A DNA stretch of 39,900 bases from Dinochytrium kinnereticum. Taxonomy: Eukaryota > Chytridiomycota > Chytridiomycetes > Chytridiales > Chytridiaceae. Made by a program: the position numbers and the translations under genes. The first letter of the stretch is position 1, and every line of letters starts with the position of its first letter. The notes under the pieces were generated by a model. It saw nothing but the letters and a program-made list of their open reading frames with translations, was not told the DNA's origin and searched no databases. The DNA is taken from positions 51,028 to 90,927 of the forward strand of contig JADGJT010000046.1 in NCBI GenBank assembly GCA_027604005.1. The letters are read 5' to 3'. Positions 9,751 through 20,571 of this stretch are shown piece after piece.

Positions 9751-11473
9751 CTAGCGTCGGGTCTTTCCAGACCAGCTGTTCTCATGCAGAGCGGAGATAT
9801 CTCTCCAATGAGGAGGCTCCCTTTCCTCATTTCTATGATCCAAGGCTCCAAGCATCTTTTCCGCAACGTCGAAAGCCCCGGGAAGGCTGGTATAGAGTGC
9901 GGGGGTAAATTCGTAGGAAAAGAGCATGTCCTCCATAGCAATACGGTTTGTAGTTGGATTTCTCGCAGTCGAGCTTGTGTGTTTAGATGAAGAGGATAAG
10001 GATGATTGCATGCCCTTTTTGGCTTTAAGAGTGGAAAGATGTGGTGAATTTTGTTGGGATGGTCCAGACGGCGGGGTGTTAGCGTTGGAGCGGGAGAATA
10101 CGTCCGCTGTGGGTGCGAGACCGTTTGAGTATCGTATCGGCCAGCCAATAGCAGCCGAATTGGGGGGGGGTTTGAAAAAGGATGTTGCTTTCCCAGGCGG
10201 AAATAGGGTTTCGTTGGTATTCTGGATTCGGACTAGGGGGATCTGCCGAGGGCCAGCGGACTTTTCGACAGAATGATTATCTCTTGTCGCGACGTGATCA
10301 GCCTCAAGCCTTACTGACTCCGGACCAAATCTCACTTTCTGTCGTATCGCTGTAAGGACATCCTTGATATGTGTCTGAGATTTGTTTGAGGCGTTAAACA
10401 AAGGGCAAGACTATTTCATTTCAGACTCACCGTTAGTGATTGTTCCATGAATGCTACACATTCATCATCAATTGATATCCCATGCAAGGTCGCTATGATC
10501 TCCATTCGCGACTTGAGAGAGTCTCGTGTAGGTAGGGTCCCCGCCTTACGGCAAGTTGACATGTCCAGCAACTTTGTTTCAAGGTCTTATACCAAAGTTA
10601 GAGATGCTCCTGAAAGCATAGAGAAATCTTTTTTACCTTGTCTGACCTCCTCAGGAAGTGCCTCGAGGCGCTTCTCGGCCGACAATTTCTCAGTTTCTAC
10701 AGTGGGCTCATCCTAAGTTCAAAAGTAAGAGGGGAGATCGACGTAGAAAAAGCAAAAAGACAAGACCTCACCTTCAGCGACAAAATCCTTTGCCTATCTG
10801 ACTTGTCTAGACTTTGAATCTGAATAAGACGATACTGGCGACGCTTTTCTGCCTGAGACACTTCTGTTTCCAGTTTTCTTTTGACAGATGAACGTCCTTT
10901 CCCAGGTTTGAATTCTGAATGCCGAGGTCCGGACGGCAGTTCAACGTCTCGGTAAACATTGGAAAGAATTGCCATGATCAGTCTGTTGTGTAGACCGGCT
11001 GTTTTTGACAGATGTTAAATGAAGAATGAGTTGAGTTGCATGAAAAGAAGGACTTGTTTGGGGTATTGAGAAATATTCTAACCAAACTCCTTTCCAAGAA
11101 TGCTATTTGAGACATCATTAAACTCCTTCCTCGAGATCTTGCCAGACAAAAAGTCCCCAAACTTTGCCCAATACTCTGGACCTCGCTCCCCAAGCGCCTC
11201 TGCCAGCTCGAGTTTGATTGCCACCGTATCCTCCCTCCCGCTGAGACCATTACTTCCTGATGAATCGCCTTCTCCCCCATTGGATGGCAGCGATTGCGTC
11301 CGATGCTGAAGCGCATGTTTGCTCAGAGCACCCTCCACCACAGCCCTTATCCGGGAATGTCCAGCATTCGCCGGTGGCGGCGGTGGGGTGTCAACAGCGA
11401 CGGACTCTCGCTTTGTGGTGGCCACGTCTGGAGGTATTGATGCCGACACCAAGGAGTTTAGTTCCTCACGCAA
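9751..11473 (-). CDS. HFI1: SAGA subunit Ada1/TADA1 (Hfi1) homologue, 5' end unresolved
   Basis: Structural subunit of the SAGA co-activator, with a histone-fold region. The diagnostic SAGA-Tad1 segment is spread over two exons. Exon A holds KLELAEALGERGPEYWAKFGD, then FLSGKISRKEFNDV and SILGKEF. After a GT-AG intron, exon B gives AGLHNRLIMAILSNVYRD. Downstream exons carry KLSAEKRLEALPEEVRQ, a conserved-looking SRMEIIATLHGISIDDE block, and a Ser/Pro-rich C-terminus ending SWSGKTRR. The open frame containing the Tad1 segment begins with TTG at 11473, behind an in-frame TGA, and has no usable ATG. The true start must lie in an upstream exon within about 11480-11640, spliced for example at GTGAG/GAA. 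That places it head-to-head with DNAJC8. Confidence 0.82.
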
Positions 11474-11651
11474 GAATCACTGCGGCGGATGTGTCTAAGG
11501 AACGGAAAGCGCCGGGGAGCACAGTGAGGCTCGAGGCGTGCGTGTTGAGGTTTCCTCCCAACTGCAGCTGTTGTTGACTCGCACAGGCTTGGGGTCGTCC
11601 GTTGTGCTCTGCTCACCAGATTTCCAAAATTATCATCAATTTCTACGGGTG

Positions 11652-12773
11652 ATGGGCAGCAGCAGCAAGGACGACGTCGACGTCGATACGTTTCTGCGGT
11701 TAGAGGTAAGAAGCAACAGGTGCTCGATGCTGCTGATTGCTGCTGAATTACTGGATACCTCCCCCTTTCCCCCTCATCTTTCACTTGCCCATGGTGGATA
11801 CTGCCGTTGTTCAAAAGCCTCCTGCTTTTTTGCTTCCCTTTCATACTTTACCCACCCCACCCACACATCGCTCGCTCTCCCTTTCCTTTCTCCTGACTAT
11901 GCGCAAATAAGCTTCCTCCTTCCCTTTATCTTCTCTTCCAACCTCCAACAATGCAAATGCATTGCACGGAATAGTCAAACGTCTTCAATCAAGACCATGA
12001 GGTGGACCGCATCCTCGCGCTCAAGGCAAAGGCAGCAAATCCCATCGAAGTGCTAGATCTTCCTGGCAAGGTCTGGACAGAGGGCAAGTTGGATCCCCGT
12101 GAAATCAAAGTGAGCTACCGAAAAAAGTCGCTGCTTCTACATCCCGACAAATGCAAGCACCCCAATGCACAGGATGCTTTTGAAATGCTGAAGAAAGCCG
12201 AATCTGAACTCATGGATGACGGGAAGCGTGCATGGCTCATGGCACTTATTGGTGAGGCGAGGATAATTGTGTTGAAGAAGAAGGGAATTGGAGTTACAGG
12301 CAAGCCTGGTGCCGCTGCCGCCATTCCATCCTTCGAAAAAGAGCCTGCTGCAGCTGGCGAGCTAGCGGCTGCCATCAAAGTTCAGACTCGTCAGCTCTTG
12401 GTCGATCAAGGCTCTCGTGACAGTCTTCGAATTAAAAATGAGGTTGAGAGGAAACAGCAGGAGGCCAATGCGGTCGCAGAGGACAGAAAGCGGAAAGCAG
12501 AATATGATAAGGCCTGGGAGCAGGTGATCATTATTGTCTTCTATTTGTTATCTCGTAGTCCCCCATCTTCAGTCTTTTGTTTGACTTGTCTGGACCTACA
12601 GTCCTGCCGCCTTTTGCTGTGTTCCATTGTTTTTAGCTTGCGATGTTACCGCACTTTGATATTAACTTTGTTTATGATAGACGAGAGAAACACGCGTTGG
12701 AAGCTGGCGCAACTTCTTGAAGGATGGTTCCAAAAAGAAAAAGGCCAAGAAGGGAGACGACGTGCTCGGCTAG
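11652..12773 (+). CDS. DNAJC8: DNAJC8-like J-domain protein (spliceosome-associated)
   Basis: J-domain co-chaperone; human DNAJC8 (SPF31) co-purifies with spliceosomes. Three exons: 11652-11705 (MGSSSKDDVDVDTFLRLE), 12002-12523 and 12681-12773. The J domain reads EVLDLPGKVWTEGKLDPREI, then YRKKSLLLHPDKCKHPNAQ, with the Hsp70-stimulating HPD tripeptide intact. It is followed by DAFEMLKKAESELMDD, a long charged helix (RKQQEANAVAEDRKRKAEYD), and the family's C-terminal signature RVGSWRNFLKDGSKKKKAKK. The first intron (296 nt) is the longest confidently placed one here and is pyrimidine-rich. The stop is TAG at 12771. The start is supported by an in-frame join to exon 2 and by resemblance of the acidic DTFLRLE segment to the human N-terminus. 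Confidence 0.88.
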
Positions 12774-13017
12774 AGCCCAATCATTAATATTACATTATTA
12801 TAATCTGAAAGAAAGTCCCAATCATTAAACACCTTGGGTTTAAGTCCGCCATTGTTCCTTATTTGTCGCGTTCGACAAAATTGATAACTGGAGCTCAGGA
12901 CTCTGGCGATTGAGGCGTGTAGATATCGGTCGCTGCAAGCACAACACTACTCGACGACATTGCAGAGGTTGTTGAGTACACGCTTTAGATAGCATCGCTA
13001 GCCAGCAGCGGTCAAAC

Positions 13018-16000
13018 ATGAACCACAAGGAGACAAAGGAGAAGGAGGACAGTGGTGGGAGGAAGGGCGATTTCTATCCCAGTGGCCAGATGGGCGACGC
13101 CGAATTACCCGTCACGCTGCAACGCCCTCCAATTCAAGACGATAAAGATCCTCTTCCTGATCGACGCTCTGTTAGCCTTAGATTCCCAAAAGTAGCAACC
13201 TCATCAAGCTACCCAAGCATGCCGCAGCAGACACCCACCTCTGCCAACCGAATGCACTCGTCCATGATCAGGCCGGAAAGGAACCTGCAAAGGACCCCAT
13301 CGGGAAGATCTCTTAGAAACTCAACGCTCCTGGCCGAGAGCGACAAAACCAAGTTTAGCGCGTGGAGATGCTTTTCGTGGACCGTCACCTTTTGGGCGTT
13401 CCCATGGTGTCTTAAGAGGTGTGGAAAAACTCTACCGGAAGTTCAGCAAGCTTGGCGCGAAAAGATTGCACTCTGTTTCATTATCTCTGTTATGTGTGGA
13501 GCTCTCGGCTTCTTGACATATGGCTTCACTACGGTGGTGTGTGGAAGCAATATTGAGACGTTTGGACACGACGTGGTCAAAGGGTACACGAACAACTTAT
13601 TTCCTAACAGGTTCATCATCCACGGATCCCTTTACGATCTCAAAAACTTCCTTCCATGGCACAGCAATCTACCTGGGTTCCGAAATGGAATATACCCATC
13701 GGCCGTCTTGAACGCTTCTACCGCTGTCGACATCTCCGCCTTCTTTCCAAACGTCGGACCTTCCTGCCAGACTGCGATTGAAAAGTCATTGACCTTCACC
13801 TGCTCAAACCCTGAATTTCGAACGATGCCTCATTGTCATGACTATAACTCTGCCACACGGGCGTTGGGGAAGCAGCGACTGGGCTTCGTGACCTATTCAT
13901 GGAACGACGTGAACGCTGACAACTCGAACCTGATCGTTTTTAAAAATCGCGTGCTGAACATGACGAGCTATCTCAGGGACAAGAACGCATTTTTGGGGAC
14001 CACCGTCAATAACATCATTTTGGCAAACATGGGAAGAGATATGACACTCGCTCTTGGAAGTTACGGTTCCCTTCGCAATGCGGGAGAATGCCTAATCGAA
14101 CTTTACACTGTTGGGCTGATTGAGACACGCACCATTGGATGTATTGCCACCGACATCGTCCTATATATCTCTTTAATTATCATCCTGTCTCTCGTCCTTG
14201 TACGTTTCGCTCTGGCAGTGGTATTCAAATGGTTTATTTCGCGTGAGCTCGGAAAGTTATCAAAAGCTAGAGATCAGGCAGCATCCCCAAAACACCCCTT
14301 TGAAGAAAAGGAAAAGGAAAAGGAAGAGTCTCCCGAAGCACAAATGGAATTTCCTACAAGCCAACAGCAGCATTTGGATCCGGAGGCGTCAAAAGGAACA
14401 AGCGAGACCCCAAAGACAGCAAAGAGAATTCAATTTCCATACATCGACCCCAGGACGTCCACCCAAAATACACCAACTGGGTCTCCCCGGTCCGAGCGGA
14501 AATTCAACGATGCAGCAAGCCCGAGTGGACATCAAAAAGGGGAAAGAAAGGCTTTGACTGTCCAGATTAGTTCCGTAGTCCAACATCACGCCCAGCTTGA
14601 CACACCATCGTCTAAGATATCCTCTATCGTAGACTATATGGACACTATTCACACGGTTATGCTCGTTACATGCTATTCTGAGGGCTCGGAAGGCCTCAGG
14701 ATTACTTTCGACTCATTGGCCAGCACCACGTATAACGAAAAGAACAAGCTCCTTTTCATCATTGCCGACGGTCTCATTACGGGGTCTGGAAACGAGAAAT
14801 CCACTCCTGAGCTCATTCTGGACATGCTTGAATTAGACTCTCACTGGCCAAAAGATCCGGAGCCACAGAGTTACCTCGCAATCGCAAGTGGGTCCAAGAG
14901 GCACAACAAAGCCAAGGTCTACGTGGCGTGGTACAACCACGGTTCGGCAAGGATTCCCACCATCTTAGTCGTCAAATGTGGAGCGTCAGAGGAGCAAAGC
15001 CAACCCAAACCAGGCAATCGCGGAAAGAGAGACTCGCAGATTATTCTCATGAACTTTTTCAAAAAGGTCATGTTTGACGAGCACATGTCGCCTCTGGAGT
15101 ATGATCTTTTCAGAAAGGTTCACTTTGTGTCTGGGGTCACTCCGGACTTTTTTGAGATTGTGCTCATGGTCGATGCTGATACAAAGGTTGCTCCTGATTC
15201 TCTTTCTCGTATGGTGGCGGCCATGGCGCGAGATCCTTTGGTGATGGGATTGTGTGGTGAGACGCGCATTGCGAACAAAGCCGAATCATGGGTTTCTCGC
15301 ATTCAGGTGTTTGAGTACTACCTCTCTCACCACCTCAATAAGGCCTTTGAGTCAATATTCGGAGGTGTTACCTGTCTTCCAGGCTGCTTTTGCATGTACC
15401 GCATCAAGACACCGAAGGAGACGCCGATGGGGACACGATGGGTGCCTATCCTCGCCAACCCTGATATTGTCGCGACATATTCCGAAAACGTAGTTGATAC
15501 CCTTCATAAGAAGAACTTGCTACTGTTAGGAGAAGACCGATTCCTGACCACACTGATGCTGAGGGAATTTCCGAACCGGAAGTTGATCTTTGTGCCAAGC
15601 GCCTTTTGCAAAACGGTTGTGCCGGCAGAGTTTAAGGTGCTGTTATCTCAACGTCGACGATGGATCAATTCGACGATTCATAACTTACTTGAGCTCGTTC
15701 TTGTGAATGAGCTTTGCGGAGTTTTCTGCTTCTCGATGCAATTTGTGATCTTTATTGATCTCATCGGAACTGTGGTTTTGCCTGCAGCTATTGCCTTTAC
15801 AATGTAAGCTTAAGACCTCGGAACACTAAAGTATGACTCACATATTTTTACAGTGCCCTTATCATTATATCAATCGTCGGCCCCGTTCAGGTGATTCCGC
15901 TCCTCCTCTTAGGCGCAATTTTGGGTCTCCCCGCAATTCTTGTCCTCCTCACAACACGCCGTGTCATCTACGTATATTGGATGTTGGTTTACCTTCTCGC

Positions 16001-16319
16001 CCTCCCCATATGGAACTTTGTTCTGCCCGTCTACGCATTCTGGCACTTCGACGACTTTTCCTGGGGCCAGACGCGTATGGTTGAAGGAGAGGTTAAGGAT
16101 ACTGGACACGGAGGAAGCGATGGAAAGAAAATGGATGCAAGGGCAGTTCCATTGAGACAATGGGCAGAGTGGGAGAAGGAGAGGAGGAAAGCTGTTGAGG
16201 CTGCCAAGAGTCGGAAGAAGAAAGGAAAGAAAACGTTATCGAAGGCGAATTCCATCGAGAACTTTGCTGCGCCATCGGAGGCAGAGAATGAGGGACCAAG
16301 CAGTCATAGAGCACCTTGA
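13018..16319 (+). CDS. Chitin synthase, class IV (Chs3-like)
   Basis: Processive membrane glycosyltransferase polymerising UDP-GlcNAc into cell-wall chitin. Exons 13018-15803 and 15854-16319 give 1083 residues, with a 50-nt intron inside a membrane segment. Layout: a basic, disordered N-terminus; a first membrane helix near residues 155-180; a cytochrome-b5-like extracellular segment ([18 protein letters not shown]); a second helix near 375-400; then the catalytic domain. Catalytic signatures are DAD at about D719/D721, GEDR with D840, and QRRRW at Q878. Three or more helices follow ([18 protein letters not shown] onward), then a charged tail. The b5-like segment and absence of a myosin head indicate class IV rather than V/VII. 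The Lys/Glu-rich linker at about 430-530 is not conserved in the family. All key residues are intact, so the enzyme should be active. Confidence 0.93.
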
Positions 16320-16553
16320 ATACGGGATCTTCGATTTTGTTGTTTTCTTCAGTGTTTAGCTTTTCCCTTCTCATTTTATATATTTCTGTAACTTGAAAGC
16401 GGGCATAATTGGAGGGCTCTTAATTTATTACTCAAGAATAGAGCATTTTTTTAATAGGATAACCATGAGAGAGAGATATAGCGAGAGAGGGGAAAATGAA
16501 GGAAGCTGAAGCATAATTAACAAATGTAGACGCTGAGATCTATAAAATTCGAT

Positions 16554-17234
16554 TCACTCTGGAGGCGTCAGCTGAAAAAGAAGTCAGTAAAGAAAATTAT
16601 CTGTGTATGTGAGGCGATGAACAAAGGCAAAGAAGGCACTCCAATTAAGATGTGACTAAACAGGATCAAAAAGGTCACATAACCCAGGCCAAATACCGCC
16701 ATGGAAGAAAAGTCAAAAAAATCAGACATAGCTAACATACTTCGTCCACAGACCAATCCTCATAACTACCGTCAGGAAGGTACCTCCTGACAATTAACGG
16801 GATCTTCCTCTCCCTCAACTCCTTCAACGCAATGGCCAAGGGGTCGGACTCTCCATTGAGGTCCACCATGACAGGAGCGTTCATGCTAATCTGAAGCGCT
16901 CTCGTCCCGAGTATTCTAGCCTTCTCATATTTGGTCATGTAAGGTGTGGTCATGCGCTTCTCCTTTGGGATTTCAATCCCGCCGGACTCTCCCTTGCCAT
17001 CCTCACCAACCTGATATTGAACAAAGAGTTTTTAAATTAGCAGGCTGACGCACGGCTAACCGCAAAGCCAAAGCCAAACCGGACACCCACCTCGTCAGGA
17101 GGTAAGACCTCCAGGTTCCCCTCTGGATTCTCCACGTAATCCTCGTCGAAGGGCTCCTCATCCGGAATATCGTCGTCCATGGGCTCCTCATCGTAGTTAT
17201 CATCGCCTCCGCCTCCGTAATCGTCGTCATCCAT
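16554..17234 (-). CDS. RPB6: RNA polymerases I/II/III common subunit RPB6
   Basis: Shared small subunit of the three nuclear RNA polymerases, needed for assembly. Exon 1 (from ATG at 17234) encodes the typical acidic N-terminus ([18 protein letters not shown]). Exon 2 holds the near-invariant core: [34 protein letters not shown] and [16 protein letters not shown]. An 18-nt last exon (16571-16554) adds LTPPE and a stop, replacing the family's usual DEL-I-x-x end. The second intron (16572-16740) has GTATGT at its 5' end and TTTACTGACTTCTTTTTCAG at its 3' end, a good branch site and acceptor. Reading through instead ends the protein at DEVC. Confidence 0.95.
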
Positions 17235-17319
17235 CGTAGTGAGAGCAGCAGTAGCTGAAAGAAAACGAGGGAGATTTTTTTTCTTGGATTGTCGATTCAC
17301 TACTGTCCTCGAAGCTTCA
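17235..17319. promoter_or_regulatory. Divergent promoter interval, RPB6 / WDR83
   Basis: Only 85 bp separate the start codons of the two divergent genes, so both promoters must share or overlap this interval. An 8-nt T run (17276-17283) is its only visible element; no TATA box is evident. Confidence 0.5.
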
Positions 17320-18372
17320 ATGCTACCTCTGATTGAATGCCAGACGCTGCGAGGCCACACCGCAAGCGTCAACATCGCCCGATACAGCGCTGACGGCAAC
17401 TACGTGATGACGGGCGCTGGCGATAAGCTAGTCAAATTATGGAATCCAAAGTCTGGGCTGTGCATCAAGACTTATGCTGGCCACGGTTGGGAGGTGTTGG
17501 ACATTGATGTGTTGGTAGCCATGAAGTGGAGATGCGATCCCTTATCAACTCAACATCGTTTAAATTAAAAGGACAAAGGATAACACTCGATTTGCGTCCG
17601 TAGGCGGCGACCGGTCCGTTATTCTGTGGGATGTGGGGACTGGTAACATCATCAGAAGGTTCTCGGGGCATGGTGCCAGGATCAATGCGGTTGCGTTCAA
17701 CGCGGATGGTACTGTTCTGGTGAGCGGTAGCTATGATGCGACCGTCAAGTGCTGGGATTTGAGAGCGCAGACCCAACTCCCCATTCAGACAATGACGGAA
17801 GCCAAGGACAGCGTTTCAACTGTAAAGATTAATGGGCATGAGATTCTGGCTGGATGCGTGGATGGGAAACTGAGAAACTATGACATTCGAGCTGGCCTCT
17901 GTGTTGTAGACGACGTTAAGAGTATGGGCTTGTTGGTTTAAAGTGTTCTGATGGCACGTCAGGTCCGGTCACTTGCGCCTCGTTTTCAAACGATAATAAC
18001 TGCATTCTGGTGAGCTCGCTGGACGACACCATCAGACTTTTAGATAAGGAAAACGGGGAGGTTCTAGCAGAGTAAGCCTAGCTTTTTAATAATTAGAGGA
18101 CAATGTAATTGCTTACTTTACCTCCACTTAGGTATAAGGGCCATAAAAATCACGAATACAAGGTATCGAGCATACTTTCCAACGACGACGCATATGTTAT
18201 CAGCGGGAGCGAAGACGGGAAAGTCTATTGTTGGGACCTAGTGGAAGGCACACTCTTGAAGACGCTCGCTCCCCATGACCGTCTCGTCACCTCTGTAACA
18301 TATCACCCAAAATCTGATTTCATGGTCTCCACATCAAAAGATGGGACCGCAAAAGTGTTCACAGCAAAATAG
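17320..18372 (+). CDS. WDR83: WDR83 (MORG1) homologue, WD40 propeller
   Basis: Seven-bladed WD40 scaffold. In animals it organises MAPK signalling and is also found in spliceosomal C complexes; the role here is by homology. The four-exon product follows WDR83 along its whole length: LRGHTASVNIARYSADGNYV, DKLVKLWNPKSGLC, YAGHGWEVLD, SVILWDVGTGNIIRRFSGH, DATVKCWDLR, NGHEILAGCVDGKLRNYDIR, LVSSLDDTIRLLDKENGEVL, EYKGHKNHEYK and SGSEDGKVYCWDLVEGTL. The first intron begins GTTGGT after GATGT and ends AAAAG, restoring DVTKDNTRFASVGGD. The start is the first ATG of the open frame (MLPLIECQTLRGH). Confidence 0.95.
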
Positions 18373-18508
18373 AATGGCTTTGGGCGTCAGAGAAAAAGGT
18401 CGCGGGTTTTATTTTCCTAATACTAGCAATGTGATGGCTGGTTTGTGTTGCAGCTGAGGATGAGAGAATGGGATGTGAAATAGTTTTCGCCAGCAGCGTC
18501 GAGCACTT

Positions 18509-18936
18509 TCAGCTGGTGAGGTAGTACTGGACCTTGTTCACCAGGTAGCTCGAGTACGTTGGCACATAAGTGTAGCACGTGTAGACGAAGAACGAAAGGA
18601 AAAGCAGCACAATTGCATCTGGTTGACAAAGGAAAAAGGAATCGCATTCAGCACGCATCCGTGCAGCGGCGCAGAGGTACTTACTGAAGGTAGACTTCTC
18701 CCAAGGCTCCAGCATGTACAGGCCGAGTGTGAGCTCATACTGATAGATCTTCAATCCGAGGTACTTGAGCAAACCCATGTTTTGTTGACAATAGCCTGAG
18801 GGTAGCCGAGGTGAGGTGAAGGGGGGAGGTGGTGGTCAGGGCAACGATGTTGTTTACAGTAACGATCAAAAGCCTCCCCAAAAAATTTCCAAACTTGCTT
18901 GCTGCCTTCAGGCGAGGGGTTTGGCGCGTCCGCCAT
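18509..18936 (-). CDS. SPTSSA: Serine palmitoyltransferase small activating subunit (ssSPT/SPTSS family)
   Basis: Tiny ER membrane protein that activates serine palmitoyltransferase, the first enzyme of sphingolipid synthesis. The diagnostic segment YQYELTLGLYMLEPWEKSTF closely matches animal SPTSSA around YMLEPWERTVF. It is followed, across a GTAAGT…CAG intron, by one long hydrophobic helix (NAIVLLFLSFFVYTCYTYV) and a short tail (QYYLTS). Two starts are possible. The ATG at 18778 gives 67 residues, the usual size. A 49-50-nt intron (GTTGCC…CTCAG) joins the exon from ATG 18936 (MADAPNPSPEGSKQVWKFFG) in the same frame, for 103 residues. I prefer the longer form because the upstream exon is coding-like and the join is in frame. 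It ends convergently with WDR83, 136 bp away. Confidence 0.85.
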
Positions 18937-19131
18937 TGTGGACAGGGAGGGAAGGGGAACGCCATCGAACCATCACAATCCAGGCTATTCTCCACAACAT
19001 TTGTCGATGACAAGTGCTGGGGAAGGAGGCTGTAGGGAGAACATCGTGTTGGAGGAGGCGCTCTTTTCAAAGGAAGTGCGTTTATTACTGACAGAGTCAT
19101 AATGGAAAGGGGGTTGAATTAGTGGGACATG

Positions 19132-20426
19132 CTACAGCTCAAGATCATCGTCGGGATCAATCTCGTCATCATCAAAATATTCCGCCTCGAAATGAATGGT
19201 ACCTAAAAAAAAGAAAGAACTGTAAGAGAAATAGAAGGGTGAAGACACTTGCGCCTGTAACTCACCTGATTTGTTCCCAAATGGAAGTAATACGTTGGAT
19301 TTTGCGTCCTTTTGGTCCTCGGTGAGGTTTAGGTTAAAAGTCAAGTCCATAAGAGACATTTGCTAAGTACAGGATTAGATTCGATATGCTAATTGCCACA
19401 TACATCTTTCGGGTTTGGTGGTGCTTGTTGGATAGATTGTTTGGATACATTTGCCTTGTTTATCGCAGAGATTACCCTACCATTTGCAACCTTAAAAACA
19501 ACAGACTACGAAACAAACGTAGAGGCAGAATATTAGAAAGCATCACCACCAAGCGATGAGCAAAAACATTTAACGTACATCTCGCGATAGCTTCCCTGTT
19601 GCTTTTCTTTGGGTAACTTCGCATGAAACCGAACTGTTCCTGAAATCTCTAACTGTGCCTTTCGTTGGAACGCCAGTATCCACTATTTTGATTGTGGAGT
19701 TGAACATGAGCCGGATATCAGACGAACACATCAACGGGGCTTGAAGAAGAGGGTCATTATGTTGAACAACAACCAGTTTGAGTCGAGGGCTTGCTTTAAT
19801 GATAACGGTTAGCTCCTATACGATGTACTGCTATTTGCCAAACCAGATATCCATTGTGTTAGACTTCTCATGAATGTGAAGGCTTGATGAGTGCCATATC
19901 TTGCCTGCAGCGCGCCAAAGCTGTCTAGAATAATCATAGTTTGCGGCAGCTTTTAGCAGTGTCAGTTATTCAATAATCATGGTAGACATTACCCCTTCTG
20001 CAGTTACTTGAGAGTTCATAGATGCCGAGAGCATTTTTATCGATTCCAAGGCTGCCCGCAAATCCGAATCCTCGCGTGGCATTGACCAAGACCAGCATGC
20101 CGACGACAAACTTTGCACCCTGAACCCACCGGCCTTAGAAACATCCCTAGATGCTCCACTGCTCCATACTGCTTCAAGCTCACCGCAATGCGCAGGGGAT
20201 GCTTCAGCGGCAATGAAGATGAGTCGGTTGCTGCATGACAAAGAGACACTAGTCAGGCACTGCATGCAAGCATCCATCGCCGCAGCAAAGGCAGAGTGGA
20301 AGACGGAGCAACTGCTTACGGATTTTGCAGCCTCAGCGCCTCGATCGCAAAAGGCCAGCAGCTCGCCGTCGGTGCAGCTGGTGATGCATCCTGCAGCAGA
20401 AGGAGGTGCGCAATGAAATTGTCCAT
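19132..20426 (-). CDS. ELP5: Elongator complex subunit ELP5 (Iki1-like)
   Basis: RecA-like subunit of the Elp456 subcomplex of Elongator, which modifies wobble uridines in tRNA. The clearest support is the C-terminus. CEVTQRKATGKLSRD is followed by SVVFKVANGRVISAINK, then an exon with DLTFNLNLTEDQKDAKSNVL and LPFGNKSG, and a last exon with IHFEAEYFDDDEIDPDDDLE. This is the TFNL…T..Q..AK…LPF plus acidic end seen in ELP5 proteins. The middle exon carries VIIKASPRLKLVVVQHNDPL. The N-terminal exon starts at ATG 20426 (MDNFIAHLLLLQDASPAAP) and splices near GTAAGC; the N-terminal half is weakly conserved, and its exon joins are my least certain. It shares a 145-bp divergent promoter with NOP58. Confidence 0.78.
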
Positions 20427-20457
20427 TTTCACGTCTGTTTCACCCCCAACCAACCTC

Positions 20458-20474
20458 TTTTTTTTTTTTTTTTT
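20458..20474 (+). promoter_or_regulatory. 17-nt poly(dA:dT) tract in the ELP5/NOP58 divergent promoter
   Basis: Seventeen consecutive T residues, extended by a CT-rich stretch, lie between the two divergent start codons. Such tracts exclude nucleosomes in fungal promoters. Here it would open a shared promoter for an Elongator gene and a ribosome-biogenesis gene. Confidence 0.55.
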
Positions 20475-20571
20475 CTTCTCTTTCTCAATCCCAACTCCAC
20501 CGTTCTTTGGTTGGATTAACCACCGACGACGACGACAACGACGCCCTCACTCGACTCGATACGATACGACG

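Noticed and set aside
11706..12001. snoRNA or other RNA gene in the long DNAJC8 intron
   Set aside because: TGCTGATTGCTGCTGA hints at C/D-like strings, but there is no proper box C, terminal stem or spacing; the rest is a plain pyrimidine-rich intron.
17320..18372. Functional cluster of splicing-associated genes (WDR70, DNAJC8, WDR83)
   Set aside because: They are far apart, on different strands and interleaved with unrelated housekeeping genes. No shared promoter or order suggests a co-regulated unit.
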